DNA from: Roseiflexus castenholzii DSM 13941
GTDB lineage: Bacteria; Chloroflexota; Chloroflexia; Chloroflexales; Roseiflexaceae
DNA: 64,000 nucleotides
Assembly: GCF_000017805.1 (NCBI RefSeq)
Contig: NC_009767.1
Span: 1,302,001-1,366,000, forward strand
Reading direction: 5' to 3'
Below, piece after piece: positions 18,175-28,005 of the stretch; the stretch's first letter is position 1, and every line of letters begins with the position of its first letter. The notes below the pieces were generated by a model. That model ran no database searches, was not told where the DNA came from, and worked only from the letters and a program-made list of their open reading frames with translations. A program made the translations under genes and the position numbers.

Positions 18175-20754
18175 ATGGCCCTCTATCCTTACCAAGAGCA
18201 AGTCAAATCACACTTGCTGAGCGGTTGTTCGGTGGTGCTACAGGCGCCCACCGGTTCCGGCAAGACGCGCGCCGCGCTGGCGCCGTTCATCGAGGCGTTC
18301 TTCGACCTGCCGGACGACGCCTTCCCGAAGCAGTGTCTGTACTCGGTGCCCATGCGCGTGCTGGCAAGCCAGTTCTACCGCGAGTACCGCACCCTGGCCG
18401 AACGCTACGAACGGATCCATCGCCGTGCGCTCGACGTGCGCATCCAGACCGGAGAGCGGCCCGAGGACCCAGAGTTGGTGGGCGACCTGGTCTTTGCGAC
18501 CCTCGACCAGACGCTGAGCAGCGCGCTGGGCGTGCCCTACAGCCTTTCAACCGGTCGCGCCAACCTAAACGTCGGCGCGGTGCTGGGTTCTTACCTGGTG
18601 TTCGACGAGTTTCACCTGTTTCCGCCAGAAGCGACCCAGGCCACGCTGCAGCTCCTACGCCTGGTGGGGCGGCTGGCGCCTTTCCTGCTGATGACGGCGA
18701 CTTTCTCTCAGACCATGCTGGAGTCCATCGGCAAGCTGCTCGATGCCGAAGTAGTCGTCGTGCCACCCGATGAGGTGGCAAGCATCGAGACGCGACAGGG
18801 TCAACGGCCCCGCAAACAGCGCCGGTTCGAGGTGGCGGATCAGGCGCTGGACGCCAAGGCGGTGCTGGCGGCCCATGGCCGTCGCTCGCTGGCCGTCTGC
18901 AACACCGTGGACCGGGCCATCGCCCTGTATGAGCAGCTTCGGCAGGCGGGTTGTCGGCCGGCGCCGGTGAGCGATCCAACGCTGGCGCCGATCTATCAGG
19001 CGCTGGCACAAGCCCGCGGCGAGGAATGGGACAGGGCCGTCGCGCAAGGCGTGCAGATATTGCGAGAGCGCCTGGCCGAGGGTGGGGAAGACAAACCGTG
19101 GGTGATGCTGCTGCACAGCCGCTTCGAGCGACCGCACCGCCAGCTCAAAGAGGCGCTGCTCCAGGCGCTTTGGAATCCCCAGGGGTTGGAGGCCGGCGGC
19201 GATCCCTCGCTCATCGTCGTCGCCACGCAGGTGGTCGAGGTGGGCCTGGACATCAGCGCCCAGACGCTGCACACCGAGATCGCGCCGGCGGCCAGCGTGT
19301 TGCAGCGCGCCGGCCGCTGTGCCCGCTATCCTGGTGAGCAGGGCCGGGTGATCGTCTATCCTGTGCCGGCCAAAGAGAACGGCGAGCCGGACTACGCGCC
19401 CTACAGCAGCAAGGCCGAGGTCGCCGTGTGCGACCGCTCCTGGCAGGCGTTTCGCGAACGGCAGTGCGCCATCCTGGACTTCGCCGCCGAGCAGGAGGTG
19501 ATCAACCAGGCTCACAGCGAGGCCGACGCCGCGATGCTTCAGGCCATGCAAGAGGGCCAGGGCGAGCTCTGGCAGCGCATCACCGACGCGCTGGTGCGCG
19601 GGGATGCCAGCGCCCGGCCGCAACTCATCCGCAAAGTGGACAGTCGCACCGTGATCGTGTACGAGCCGCCCTTTGGCCTCAGCGAGGAAAGCCCCTATCG
19701 CTTTCAGGGCATTTCGCTGTGGCACGGCACCCTGCGCGGCAAGTTGAAGGCGCTGAACCAGTTGCGGGGCGACCTGGGGCTGGACTGGGCGGTGCGTTAC
19801 CCCGTTGCACACGGCGACGAGGATGACGAATCAATCACCTACACTTGGAAGGACGCCCAGACACCCGATGACATCAGCCTCTCGCTGATCTTCGCCGTCC
19901 ATCCCCGGCTGGCGAGCTACGACGCCGAACACGGTCTGCGGCTGGGGGTAGCCTCCGCTGGCAGCTACACCTCGCCCACCGCGACCCTGCGCCGCCAGCG
20001 CCCCGACTACGCCGGCTATCAGCTCGAGTCGTACGCAGACCACATCGCGGCCATGCGCCGCGTCTTCGAGGGCGATCCGACCTCCCGCATTCCGCTGGCC
20101 AACGGCCGGCTGCGGCGACGGTTGGCCTGGCCGGCCCGTCGCTTCGCCGAACAGGATGGGGATTGGCGCCTGCCGCAAGGTCTGCTGGAGCGGGCCGTGC
20201 GGCTGGGTTTTGCCCTGCACGACGTAGGCAAGCTGAGCGAGGCGTGGCAGCGCTTCGCCGCCAAATATCAGAAGGCCATCGGCGAAGGCGCGCCGCCCTT
20301 CCTGGTCGCGCATACTCACTATGAGCGCGGCAACCCGGCCCACGAGGAGGCACAGAAGAAGGTGCGTTGCTACAAGCCTTCCACCCACGCCGGCGAGAGC
20401 GCGTTCGCATCGGCCCAGCTACTGTACGAGGCACTGGAAGGCCGCACCTATGCCGGCCTCTACCGCGCCGCGTTTGCGGCCATCGCCCGCCATCACAGCC
20501 CCGGCCTGGACAAAGCCAACCCCTATCGCCTGCATCCCCGGGCCGGTGAGACGGTGGCCGAGGCGCTGGCGGTCGTTGGCGACACTAGCTGGCGGGACTG
20601 GGCACAATGGTTGCGCTCCAAGGAGGAGGCGCCCAACGTGCGCAAGCATCTGCCCGAAGCGCCGCCGGATGGCGATTGGGCCTGGTGGTTTCAGTACTTT
20701 ATCATCGTTCGCATCTTACGGCTTTGCGACGGACTGTCGCAGGAGGAGGGTTGA
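18175..20754 (+). CDS. cas3: CRISPR-associated helicase-nuclease Cas3, helicase-HD order
   Basis: An 859-residue Cas3, the nuclease-helicase that degrades DNA opened by Cascade. Helicase first: Walker A APTGSGKT with K30, a DEAD-box variant DEFH at 144-147, TAT motif in LLMTATFS, motif V ATQVVEVGLDI and motif VI QRAGRCAR. The HD nuclease domain is at the C-terminus (LHDVGKL with H682-D683, later RHHS), the reverse of most Cas3 proteins, where HD comes first. The start is MALYPYQEQ; a longer open frame overlapping the WYL gene is not used. The stop overlaps the cas8 start (TGATG). All motifs look intact. Confidence 0.93.
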   Translation: MALYPYQEQVKSHLLSGCSVVLQAPTGSGKTRAALAPFIEAFFDLPDDAFPKQCLYSVPMRVLASQFYREYRTLAERYERIHRRALDVRIQTGERPEDPELVGDLVFATLDQTLSSALGVPYSLSTGRANLNVGAVLGSYLVFDEFHLFPPEATQATLQLLRLVGRLAPFLLMTATFSQTMLESIGKLLDAEVVVVPPDEVASIETRQGQRPRKQRRFEVADQALDAKAVLAAHGRRSLAVCNTVDRAIALYEQLRQAGCRPAPVSDPTLAPIYQALAQARGEEWDRAVAQGVQILRERLAEGGEDKPWVMLLHSRFERPHRQLKEALLQALWNPQGLEAGGDPSLIVVATQVVEVGLDISAQTLHTEIAPAASVLQRAGRCARYPGEQGRVIVYPVPAKENGEPDYAPYSSKAEVAVCDRSWQAFRERQCAILDFAAEQEVINQAHSEADAAMLQAMQEGQGELWQRITDALVRGDASARPQLIRKVDSRTVIVYEPPFGLSEESPYRFQGISLWHGTLRGKLKALNQLRGDLGLDWAVRYPVAHGDEDDESITYTWKDAQTPDDISLSLIFAVHPRLASYDAEHGLRLGVASAGSYTSPTATLRRQRPDYAGYQLESYADHIAAMRRVFEGDPTSRIPLANGRLRRRLAWPARRFAEQDGDWRLPQGLLERAVRLGFALHDVGKLSEAWQRFAAKYQKAIGEGAPPFLVAHTHYERGNPAHEEAQKKVRCYKPSTHAGESAFASAQLLYEALEGRTYAGLYRAAFAAIARHHSPGLDKANPYRLHPRAGETVAEALAVVGDTSWRDWAQWLRSKEEAPNVRKHLPEAPPDGDWAWWFQYFIIVRILRLCDGLSQEEG

Positions 20755-22499
20755 TGTATCAGGATATCTACTATGTTCCCAAGCGCACCGGCACCTACAG
20801 CGACGTGCTGGTGGCCTACGGATTGGCGACGCTGCTGGATCACATCTTCCGCCAGGTGAAGAAGCCGGCCGATCGCTGGCGCATCGTGCTGGAGGACGGC
20901 GGCGGGCACTACCGGGTGCGGCTGAGCGAGCCGGTGCAGGAGGGGTGGATGGATAAGCTAACGTCGCTGCGCAACCCGGCGCCCCTGATCATCCGGCGGG
21001 GAGAAGCAGCAGACGATGCGCCAACTCGCGACGTGGACGAGACCTGGGCGCAGGTCAAGCGATGGGGCGAGCAGCGTCAGGCGCTGGCCGAGCAAGGCGT
21101 GCGCGGCACCGACGCGGAGCAGCAACTGCGTGACCTGGAGCCGCCGGACGACTGGGCCACGGTCGTCTTCCTGGGCGATTCCCGTATGCAGGCTGATGGC
21201 ATCTACAACCGCATCGTCTCACAGTGGGCGAAGGCTTGCAACCATCTCTCGGAGCATGTTGCCACTTTGTTGGCGCTCTTTGCCAGGCCCGATCCCGACG
21301 ACGTTGCTTTAGAAGCCTGGAACAGGCTGGCCAAGCGCGACGGCATCAAGCCCAAGGAGACGGCCTCGCAACTCCTGAACCCGCATCAGGGCAAGGGGCT
21401 GAACGAAGCCAAGGCGAATGCCTTGCGCATGGACAACATTAAGGATCGGCCCTGGCCGGAGGAGTTCCTGAAGGCCGTCGGCCTGTGGCAGTGTCTGGCC
21501 CCGCGGCAGACGATGGATACCAACGACTGGAAGGCCTACGTGCTCGCGCCGTTGCGCCTGTCGTGGCAGGCGCATCAGGAAGCCTTTGCCCGCTTCAACC
21601 GCTACCTGTGGCGCGAGCCCGGCAACCAGACTGCGTTGAAGACCGACATCACCAGCGTGTTGCTCTTCTCGCGGGCGTGGCTGGACTACGTGGAAGCGGC
21701 CTGGCGCGATGAAGACGACTTCGACCTGCCCGCTGCGCCGGAGAAGGTCGTGGCCGGCTTCCACGTGGCGCAGTTCAAGCTGCTGAGCCGCAACGCCTAC
21801 ACCATGGTCAACCTGTCGTTCCTCAGCTTGCCGGCCTGGAGCGGCGAGCTGCACACCCGCGCCGACGTGATGGCGATGCAGAAGATCATTGACGAACACT
21901 TGGAGGTGATACGGGGTATAGATGAAACCCACAGCGATGGCTTCGACTTGCTGCGCCGCTACCGCGACTTCGTCTCCGGCGGCAATTGGGAGGCGTTCTT
22001 CGACTTTGCGGCCGGCTACGGCCATGAGATATTGCGCCGACTGAACGACGGCGCGCGTTTTGTGCCAACCTTTACCACATCTCGACTCAGGAGGCTGATG
22101 ATGACCAACCGGAAAGACCTTACCCCTATCGTGAAGAACAGTGGCTTTCAGAACGTGGCCTACGCCATCCGGCACGCGACCATCATCCCGCAAACGCGCA
22201 AGGCCAACAAGCAGGACAACCTGTATGAGGTGCGTTACGGCCTGGGCGCGGAGCTGAAGCGCAAGAGCACGGTGCGCGATGAGTTCGTGGCCGCGCTCAC
22301 CGACTTCATCCAAAGCTACAACCAGGAGAACGTGCAGAAGCCGGAGAGCAAGGGCCAGCAGATGCGCAAAGACGTGCGCACTGACGACATCGTCGAGGTC
22401 GTACGCCTGATTGACGAGTACGGCTCCGAGGTGGTCGCCAACCTGCTGATCGCCTACGGCTACGCCCGCGAGCCGCGCGAAGAGCAATCGAATTCCTGA
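20754..22499 (+). CDS. type I CRISPR large subunit, Cas8-like
   Basis: A 581-residue protein in the position of the Cascade large subunit, between cas3 and cas7. It begins MYQDIYYVPKRTGTYSDVLVAYGLATLLDHI, an N-terminus reminiscent of Cas8a1/Csx8-type proteins, and has a helical C-terminus (DFIQSYNQEN...DDIVEVVRLIDEYGSEVVANLLIAYGYARE). By analogy it would recognise the PAM and recruit Cas3. I identify it mainly from context and overall pattern, since Cas8 families share little sequence. Start fixed by the 1-base overlap with the cas3 stop and an AGGAGGAGGG Shine-Dalgarno. Confidence 0.72.
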   Translation: MYQDIYYVPKRTGTYSDVLVAYGLATLLDHIFRQVKKPADRWRIVLEDGGGHYRVRLSEPVQEGWMDKLTSLRNPAPLIIRRGEAADDAPTRDVDETWAQVKRWGEQRQALAEQGVRGTDAEQQLRDLEPPDDWATVVFLGDSRMQADGIYNRIVSQWAKACNHLSEHVATLLALFARPDPDDVALEAWNRLAKRDGIKPKETASQLLNPHQGKGLNEAKANALRMDNIKDRPWPEEFLKAVGLWQCLAPRQTMDTNDWKAYVLAPLRLSWQAHQEAFARFNRYLWREPGNQTALKTDITSVLLFSRAWLDYVEAAWRDEDDFDLPAAPEKVVAGFHVAQFKLLSRNAYTMVNLSFLSLPAWSGELHTRADVMAMQKIIDEHLEVIRGIDETHSDGFDLLRRYRDFVSGGNWEAFFDFAAGYGHEILRRLNDGARFVPTFTTSRLRRLMMTNRKDLTPIVKNSGFQNVAYAIRHATIIPQTRKANKQDNLYEVRYGLGAELKRKSTVRDEFVAALTDFIQSYNQENVQKPESKGQQMRKDVRTDDIVEVVRLIDEYGSEVVANLLIAYGYAREPREEQSNS

Positions 22500-22531
22500 C
22501 TTCTTTCACGCCTAAAAAAGGAGATGAACCC

Positions 22532-23479
22532 ATGTCCGACAACTTGAAACCGATCTACAGCCTCTCCATCTGCGGTCGCCTGACCCTGGAACTGCACTCC
22601 TTGAACAACGAGGGCGGCGAGGGCAACCAGACCATGACCCGCACCGTGGCCGTGGTGGACACCGCCGGCAACGTGCACAAGGTCAACGCCATCAGCGGCG
22701 ATATGTTCAAGCACATCCAGGCCGAACACTTCTACTTGCTGGCGCGGGAGAACAAGATGCCGCTGTGCAAGGGGTGCGAGACCTTCCGCGCTGATCGCAT
22801 CCTGGGAGATGCGGAGTTTCTGAAGGACTTGCCGGACACCGACTCGGCGGCCATCACCAATTTGCTGAAGAAATGTGCCCTGGAGGATACCGAGGGCACC
22901 CTCATCGCCCGCGGCGCCCGCTCGATCCCGCGCAAATCGGTGGCCGAGTTCAGTTGGGTGGTGGGCCTGCCCGACAAGGTGCGCACCGAGTCGTACTTCC
23001 ACGTGCGCTATGCCCAGGAGCGCGGCGGCGAGGACGTGAGCCAACCGATCTTTCACCGGCCGGCGTCGTCGGGCGTCTATGCATCGGTGGCCAACTTCGA
23101 GCTGGCGCGCATCGGCTTCAACGATGTCAGCCAGACCTACGCCATCGCAGACGACGAACGGCTACGGCGCCATCAGACCTTCCTGCGCAGCGTGCTATAC
23201 ACCTACGTGGAGCCGGCCGGCGCCATGCGCAATACCCAGAACCCCCACATCCTCAACTTCGAGGGGGTGGTGACGGCCAGCTACGGCGTGTTGCCGGCTC
23301 CCACCATCAGCCCGCTGGCCGATGACTACAAGGAGCAGGTGCAGGCGGTGGCAAGGGCGCTGGACGGCGACGGCAAGCTTGAGGTGCATACCTTCGCCAA
23401 CACGGCCGAGTTCGCCGCCGTCATGCAGAAGATCATCCAGGAGACGAAGCCGTACCAGTTGTTCGCCCAAGGAGGCTGA
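22532..23479 (+). CDS. cas7: Cas7, DevR/Csa2-type backbone subunit
   Basis: A 315-residue Cas7-family protein forming the crRNA-covering backbone of Cascade. It begins with the typical N-terminal strand YSLSICGRLTLELHSLNNEGGEGN and continues TMTRTVAVVDTAGNVHKVNAISGDMFKHIQAEHF, the RRM-type core of the DevR/Csa2 group. Further on, FHRPASSGVYASVANFELARIGFND matches the central domain. A strong AAAGGAG lies upstream. This family occurs in subtypes I-A and I-B. It is intact and followed 2 bp later by cas5. Confidence 0.88.
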   Translation: MSDNLKPIYSLSICGRLTLELHSLNNEGGEGNQTMTRTVAVVDTAGNVHKVNAISGDMFKHIQAEHFYLLARENKMPLCKGCETFRADRILGDAEFLKDLPDTDSAAITNLLKKCALEDTEGTLIARGARSIPRKSVAEFSWVVGLPDKVRTESYFHVRYAQERGGEDVSQPIFHRPASSGVYASVANFELARIGFNDVSQTYAIADDERLRRHQTFLRSVLYTYVEPAGAMRNTQNPHILNFEGVVTASYGVLPAPTISPLADDYKEQVQAVARALDGDGKLEVHTFANTAEFAAVMQKIIQETKPYQLFAQGG

Positions 23480-23481
23480 CC

Positions 23482-24177
23482 ATGCTGTGGCTCATCGCCC
23501 GCTATCAGCCCACCAGCCTGTTTTCACTTAAGCACAGCGACGCCACCTCGACCGGCGGCAAGAGCCTGCTGGTGCCCACGCCCTTCGCCATTCGCACGGC
23601 GCTGCTCGACGCCGCCATCCGCACCGCAGGCGTCGGGATTGGGCCACAGGCCTTCAATACGATCAAGTCGCTGCGATTGGCGATCCGGCCGCCGGCCCAT
23701 GCGGCGGTGACCGGCGCGCTGGTCAAGATCCTCAAGCCGGAGCGCAAGGCGGCGGCGCGTGGCCGCGCGATGCAGCAGACCATCACTTTTCGCGAGTATG
23801 TGCATCTGGCCGGCGTGCTGAGTCTGGCTTTCGGCGGCGACGAGGCCACACTGCAAGCCATCACGCCCTGGCTCATGCAGGTCAACTACTTCGGCAAGCG
23901 CGGCAGCTTCATGCAACTGCTTGAGCAGCCCACCCTACAGCCGGAGCTACCCTCGGGGTTCGTCCCGCTCAGCGGCAACAGCACGTCCTTCCCTGTGGAT
24001 GGCACGCTCCAGCTATTAGACGACTATGGCCCCAATTTGCAATTCGATCAGGTTAACATCTACAATGACAAAACGCTCAAAAAGACCGACCGCTCTCGGT
24101 TGTGCGTGGTGCTTCCTTATCGGTTGGAGCGCAGTGCGCGATCGTTCACCCTCTACAAGGCTCTGGACGATGCCTGA
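23482..24177 (+). CDS. cas5: Cas5-like subunit
   Basis: A 231-residue protein immediately after cas7 with a good Shine-Dalgarno (AAGGAGG). The start WLIARYQPTSLFSLKHSDATSTGGKSLLVPTPFAIRTALLDAAIR resembles the Cas5 N-terminal domain (early strand plus the PxxxAIRxALLDAA helix). The C-terminus has a Lys/Arg-rich segment (KTLKKTDRSRLCVVLPYRLERS). Cas5 binds the 5' handle of the crRNA and joins Cas7 to Cas8. The assignment rests on operon position and this pattern. Last intact gene of the locus. Confidence 0.78.
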   Translation: MLWLIARYQPTSLFSLKHSDATSTGGKSLLVPTPFAIRTALLDAAIRTAGVGIGPQAFNTIKSLRLAIRPPAHAAVTGALVKILKPERKAAARGRAMQQTITFREYVHLAGVLSLAFGGDEATLQAITPWLMQVNYFGKRGSFMQLLEQPTLQPELPSGFVPLSGNSTSFPVDGTLQLLDDYGPNLQFDQVNIYNDKTLKKTDRSRLCVVLPYRLERSARSFTLYKALDDA

Positions 24178-24222
24178 GCATTGTCCCCCCAACGCACAAC
24201 CGATGTAGGGAAGATACCCACT

Positions 24223-25325
24223 ATGACCACACCCGGCGCGCCCTCGTCCTTCACCGCCTCCCCGCTCTTCTTCGATCTGGAGGCGGTGGAACCGATTTAC
24301 CTTTATGCCCACAACGGCAGCGCCCTGGGTGGCATGCTCTACCGTGCTGTGTAGATCTTGCTGGCGGCAATGCACACGCGCCTGACCTGCGCTTCGTTTC
24401 CGAATATGCCCACAATGACAACGGTAGCGCTCTGGGTGGCATGCTCTACCGTGCAGTGGTGGAACTGACCGGTGGCGACGCGCGCGCCCGACCTGCGGCG
24501 CTTCGTCTCCGACCCGCCATTCGTCGCCTGCTGGCCACCCTGAACGAAGACAAGCCGAGCGGTCATGATGTGCCTCGTCCCTACGTCGTTCGCCCGCCCC
24601 AACTCTCCAAAGGCCAAGATCATCGGCTTACCCCTGGCGAGCGTTTCACCTTCCGTGCTTGGCAACGCGATCGAAACCTTTCCCATCCCAGTGCTGGCGC
24701 TCAAGCGGACCGAGGCCCATGGCATTGGGCGTTTCCTGCCGCGCGCCGATGATGCGCGCCAGGCGCACGGGCGCTTCCGCCTGCGGCGTGCTTTTGCCCA
24801 CAACCCGCTCATCCGTTTCATACAAGAATGCCTTGTCCCCGGCGATCGTTGTGTGCTTGTGCCCCAGATCGGCGTTCCCCACGATGCCGTGATGCGCCAG
24901 GTTGCCCCGGATGCGCAGGCGGGAGGGGCGGGCCTGCGCATCCACTTTCACACGCCTACCCTTCGCGCGCATGCACGGACAGGTGCTCCTCCGACCGAAT
25001 TTCAGCGCCTTCATCCATCAGCTGATCGAGCGCCTGACACAACTGAGCACACATTACAGTCCCGGCTCACTGCTCTGTCTGCCGACCGACCGCGCGGCCC
25101 GCGATGCCCTGCTCCGCCTGACCCACGCCATAGCGCTGGCGGCCGACGATACCCGCTGGGCTGTCGTGCGCGGCCACAGCGCATGCACCTGCGCCGCCGC
25201 CAACCTGAGCGACTTTATGGGCAATGCCGAATTCGTCGGACTTCACACCTTTCTTCTCGTTCCTGCACTGGGGCGAGCTATGCCATGCCGGCAACCACAC
25301 TATCAAGGGCAATGTCCTGTTTAGC
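24223..25325 (+). pseudogene. cas6: degenerate cas6 (CRISPR RNA endoribonuclease)
   Basis: Pieces of a Cas6 protein read in order from shifting frames. First SPLFFDLEAVEPIYLYAHNGSALGGMLYRAV then a TAG. Next RPYVVRPPQLSKG...LTPGERFTFR, GNAIETFPIPVLALKRTEAHGIGRF, then LHFHTPTLR-like, RPNFSAFIHQLIERLTQLSTHY and finally FFSFLHWGELCHAGNHTIKGN, which is the remains of the glycine-rich C-terminal loop. This order fits the Cas6 family. At least four frameshifts or stops and an internal 101-bp tandem duplication destroy it. A functional Cas6 would have to come from another locus. Confidence 0.8.
24304..24511 (+). repeat. ~101-bp diverged tandem duplication inside cas6
   Basis: Unit 1 (24304-24404) and unit 2 (24405-about 24511) both run from TATGCCCACAA through GGTGGCATGCTCTACCGTGC to CTTCGTNTCCGA. 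Unit 1 holds the in-frame TAG (GTGTAGATC) where unit 2 reads GTGGTGGAA. The duplication contributes to the loss of cas6. Confidence 0.8.
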
Positions 25326-25397
25326 ATTCACCCTATAGCGCACCGCACAGCCCTGACGTCGCGCTATGCATCGCTTAGCATTCCTGCATCCCGCAGC

Positions 25398-26180
25398 ATG
25401 TCGTTTCCACTCACCACCATTGCTCCCTTGCAAACGCCGATTATCGAGGATTCTGGCGCTTTTGTCGGCAAACAGAGCGAACGCTTGCGTATAACGCTGA
25501 AGGGCGAGGTCAAATCTGAGGTGCCGCTCCTGGTCTGCCTCAGGTGATCGTGAAATCGCGCGGGGTGAGCATCTCCACTGATGCTATCCTGGCCTGCGCC
25601 GAAGGCGGCACTGCCCTACCTATTGTCTCCGGCGGGGGCGCGCGGTCCGGCGCCGCGCTCTACACTACCAGACTCACCGGCTTCGTGCTCATCCACCGCG
25701 CGCAATTGCAGGCCTACACCGATCAGCGTGCCCTGACCCTGGCCGCGACCATCGTGCTATCCAAGAATCGGTAACCAGTCCACCCTGTTGCGCTACCACA
25801 CCAGCAGTCGGGAGGTCAGCGCTCCCTAACTGTCTGCCGATCTGCGCCTGTTGTCCCACAAGGTGCTTGATCTTACCGCCGAGTTGGAAGACCTGCTCTC
25901 CCGTGTGCGCGACGCGGCGCCTCCCCCAATGCAGGATGCGGCTTCCCCACCCACGGGCGGCGGCCCCTATCCGTTGGATTGCTATCGCCACGCCCTACTT
26001 TCTATCGAAGGACGTGCTGTGCAGAAATACTGGGTCGGCACAATCTACTCTTGCCGCCTGAGTTGGGATGGGAAGTCTGCCACGCGCGCCGTGCCTGCGA
26101 TCCATTCAACAGCGCGCTGAACTACGACTATTGCCTCGTTAAGTTAGATTCTGTTCTTTTACAAACGGATACAGTCGTCT
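25398..26180 (+). pseudogene. cas1: degenerate cas1 (CRISPR integrase)
   Basis: Recognisable Cas1 fragments in shifting frames. N-terminal domain: GKQSERLRITLKGEVKSEVPLL, then VIVKSRGVSISTDAILACAEGGTALPIV and YTTRLTGFVLIHRAQLQAYTDQRALTLAATIV, followed in the next frame by NQSTLLRYHTSSREV. Catalytic domain: LLSIEGRAVQKYWVGTIY (the metal-binding Glu region), then ACDPFNSALNYDYCL in another frame. Everything after this point, including the catalytic His/Asp part, is missing. Several frameshifts make it non-functional. The IS66 element starts about 70 bp further on. No cas2 or cas4 was found. Confidence 0.82.
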
Positions 26181-26248
26181 GATCTCGATTCGGGCATCGG
26201 CGGTCGTGCACTGCCAAATCACCCTGGTGCCGACGTTATTGCACTGCG

Positions 26249-27746
26249 GTAACCGTTCAGGGGGTAAGCGGCAGGGTTGGTGCCGGTTGATCCGTCATGG
26301 CGCCCGCACCGCATCGGTCAGCCGATTCCACACGTTGCGTCCCTGTTGGCGGCACGTCGTCAAGACGGAGAAAATCCACTCCACGAAGCAACTGCCGTCT
26401 GCACTCTGGGCGCCGAAACACTGCGTGCGCCAGATCACGGCGGGACGCAGCACCCTTTCGGCGGCGTTGTTGGTCGGCTCGACCCCCGGATGGGTGACAA
26501 ACGTCCAGAGCACATCCCACCAGGTCAGCAACTCCTGGCTCAAGGCCGTGACTTTGTACCACGTTCGGGTCCGTCCGTCTTCCACGGTCGTGTGGATGGC
26601 TTGTTGGATCGGTTGCATGTCCGTTTGCAACCCGGCCCGCGTGGTGGCGCCGTCGCGGAAGGCGTGCAAGGCGGTGAACATGGATTCAACATGGTCTAAG
26701 CGGTCGCGCGCCCATGGGCTGTCGCGCATGCCGCCCTCCGCCCGCGCTCGGATATTGCGCGTCAGATGTGCCCAGCAGATCTGGCGGTGTGCAGCGGGAT
26801 AGCGGTTGTAGGCGTTCCAGCGGTCGGATTCGACGATCCCGTCAAACGTGGCGGGCAGGAGCGCATCCAGCCCGACGCGTCCGCGACTGGTGGTGATGCG
26901 AACGCTGGCGCCCTGGTCGGTGGTGGGCGCCCAAAGCCAGCGACGCTGACCGGCTTCGCGCCAACTGGTCTCATCGATATGCACGACCGCCGCCGTGTGG
27001 ACGGCGGTGTGGATGGCGGCATCGAGCGGAGACAGCGCCTGACTCACCCGCTGTGTGCTGGTCACCACGCTGCCGAGGCCGATGGGGAGATCGGCCACAT
27101 TCGCCAGCAGATCGCCAATCGCCCGATCGCTGAGGTGGTACGTTCCGTGCAGATGGCCGACCAACGCGGTCACACGCGGGCCGTAGCCGATGCGGGCCTC
27201 CGGCGGTAAGGCGTCCATCATGCGGGCGGCGCAGTTTGGGCGGCAGACCGTGTGCTACACGTAGTCGGTCACGATCAGGATGATCGGTGGCAATTCCCAC
27301 CCCTGGGTCGTCTGCGGTGGGGTCGCATCCGGCAGGGTTGGGGCGAGGGTCGTCGCACACTGCGGGCAGGCGGTGGGACGGAGTGGCACGATGGTGTCGG
27401 TCTCGCGCCGTTCGCGGGTGGCGCCGGGATGATCGGGCTGACCGCCACGCGGCCGCCCACGCGGCGTTTTCGCCGGGCGAAGTGGGGCGCTGGGCGGATC
27501 GGAGGAGTGCGGTTTGGACGAGTTCTGGCTGGTCTGGGCGAGACGCTGTTCGAGGTCCTGCACGCGCGTGGTGAGCGCAGCGACCTGCTGGACCAGCGTC
27601 GTGATCAGCACACGAGCCGCGAGCGACCACGTGTTCCACACGTCGGGAGGAATGCCATCTGGTGGCGGCAGTGGGTCGTCCATCGCACCAGTATCCCGGA
27701 AACGGGGGATGTCGTCAAGTGGCGGGATGAACCCCTGAACGGTTAC
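26249..27746 (-). mobile_element. IS66-family insertion sequence (transposase-only type)
   Basis: A 1498-bp element bounded by 15-bp inverted repeats GTAACCGTTCAGGGG (26249-26263 and, inverted, 27732-27746). Flanking octamers GCACTGCG (26241-26248) and GCGCTGCG (27747-27754) match 7 of 8, as expected for the 8-bp target duplication of IS66 elements after one mutation. It carries a single transposase gene, as in the ISBst12 subgroup, and lies in the debris between cas1 and the CRISPR array. Confidence 0.88.
26295..27683 (-). pseudogene. IS66 transposase with an in-frame amber codon
   Basis: A 462-codon transposase frame read from ATG 27683 (MDDPLPPPDGIPPDVW). The N-terminus has a coiled-coil and basic linker (QQVAALTTRVQDLEQRLAQTSQNSSKP, RGRPRGGQPDHPG), then a zinc-ribbon-like CPQC...C. 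The catalytic core has HIDETSW, ESDRWNAYNRYPAAHRQICWAHLTRN and EPTNNAAERVLRP, the IS66 DDE residues. A single TAG at 27257-27255 (codon 143, ...VTDYV-stop-HTVC...) interrupts an otherwise unbroken frame. CAG to TAG is the simplest explanation. The element is probably immobile unless amber is suppressed. Confidence 0.88.
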
Positions 27747-28005
27747 GCGCTGCGCTTTCCGGGTCGTGACTGCGCGGATTAGGGTGTCCTGATCTGAAAT
27801 GCACTGATCCAGGCACTGCGCTGCCAGCACCGACCGTTTGCACTTCGCAATCTTGCACCAACTGCCGTGCGTTGGCGTGGCGGGCCATTCACAGCGCGCC
27901 GCTCGGCGATGGACTTCTTCCGGCACAACGGTTTCATAGCATGCCCATGCTGCATAGTTTGACAGCACAGGATGAAAATGTAAAATCTAGCCTGATGAGG
28001 CACCC

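Noticed and set aside
18655..19812. Long open frame antisense to cas3 (385 codons)
   Set aside because: A GC-driven shadow: histidine/arginine-rich, no start signal or known pattern, while the plus strand has all helicase motifs.
21309..22487. Long open frame antisense to the cas8-like gene (392 codons)
   Set aside because: Compositional shadow; the plus strand is fixed by the tight overlap with cas3 and a good ribosome-binding site.
27755..28005. Possible cas2 remnant between the IS66 element and the array
   Set aside because: One frame weakly recalls a Cas2 C-terminus (DRLHFAILHQL), but nothing else fits and the match is too short.
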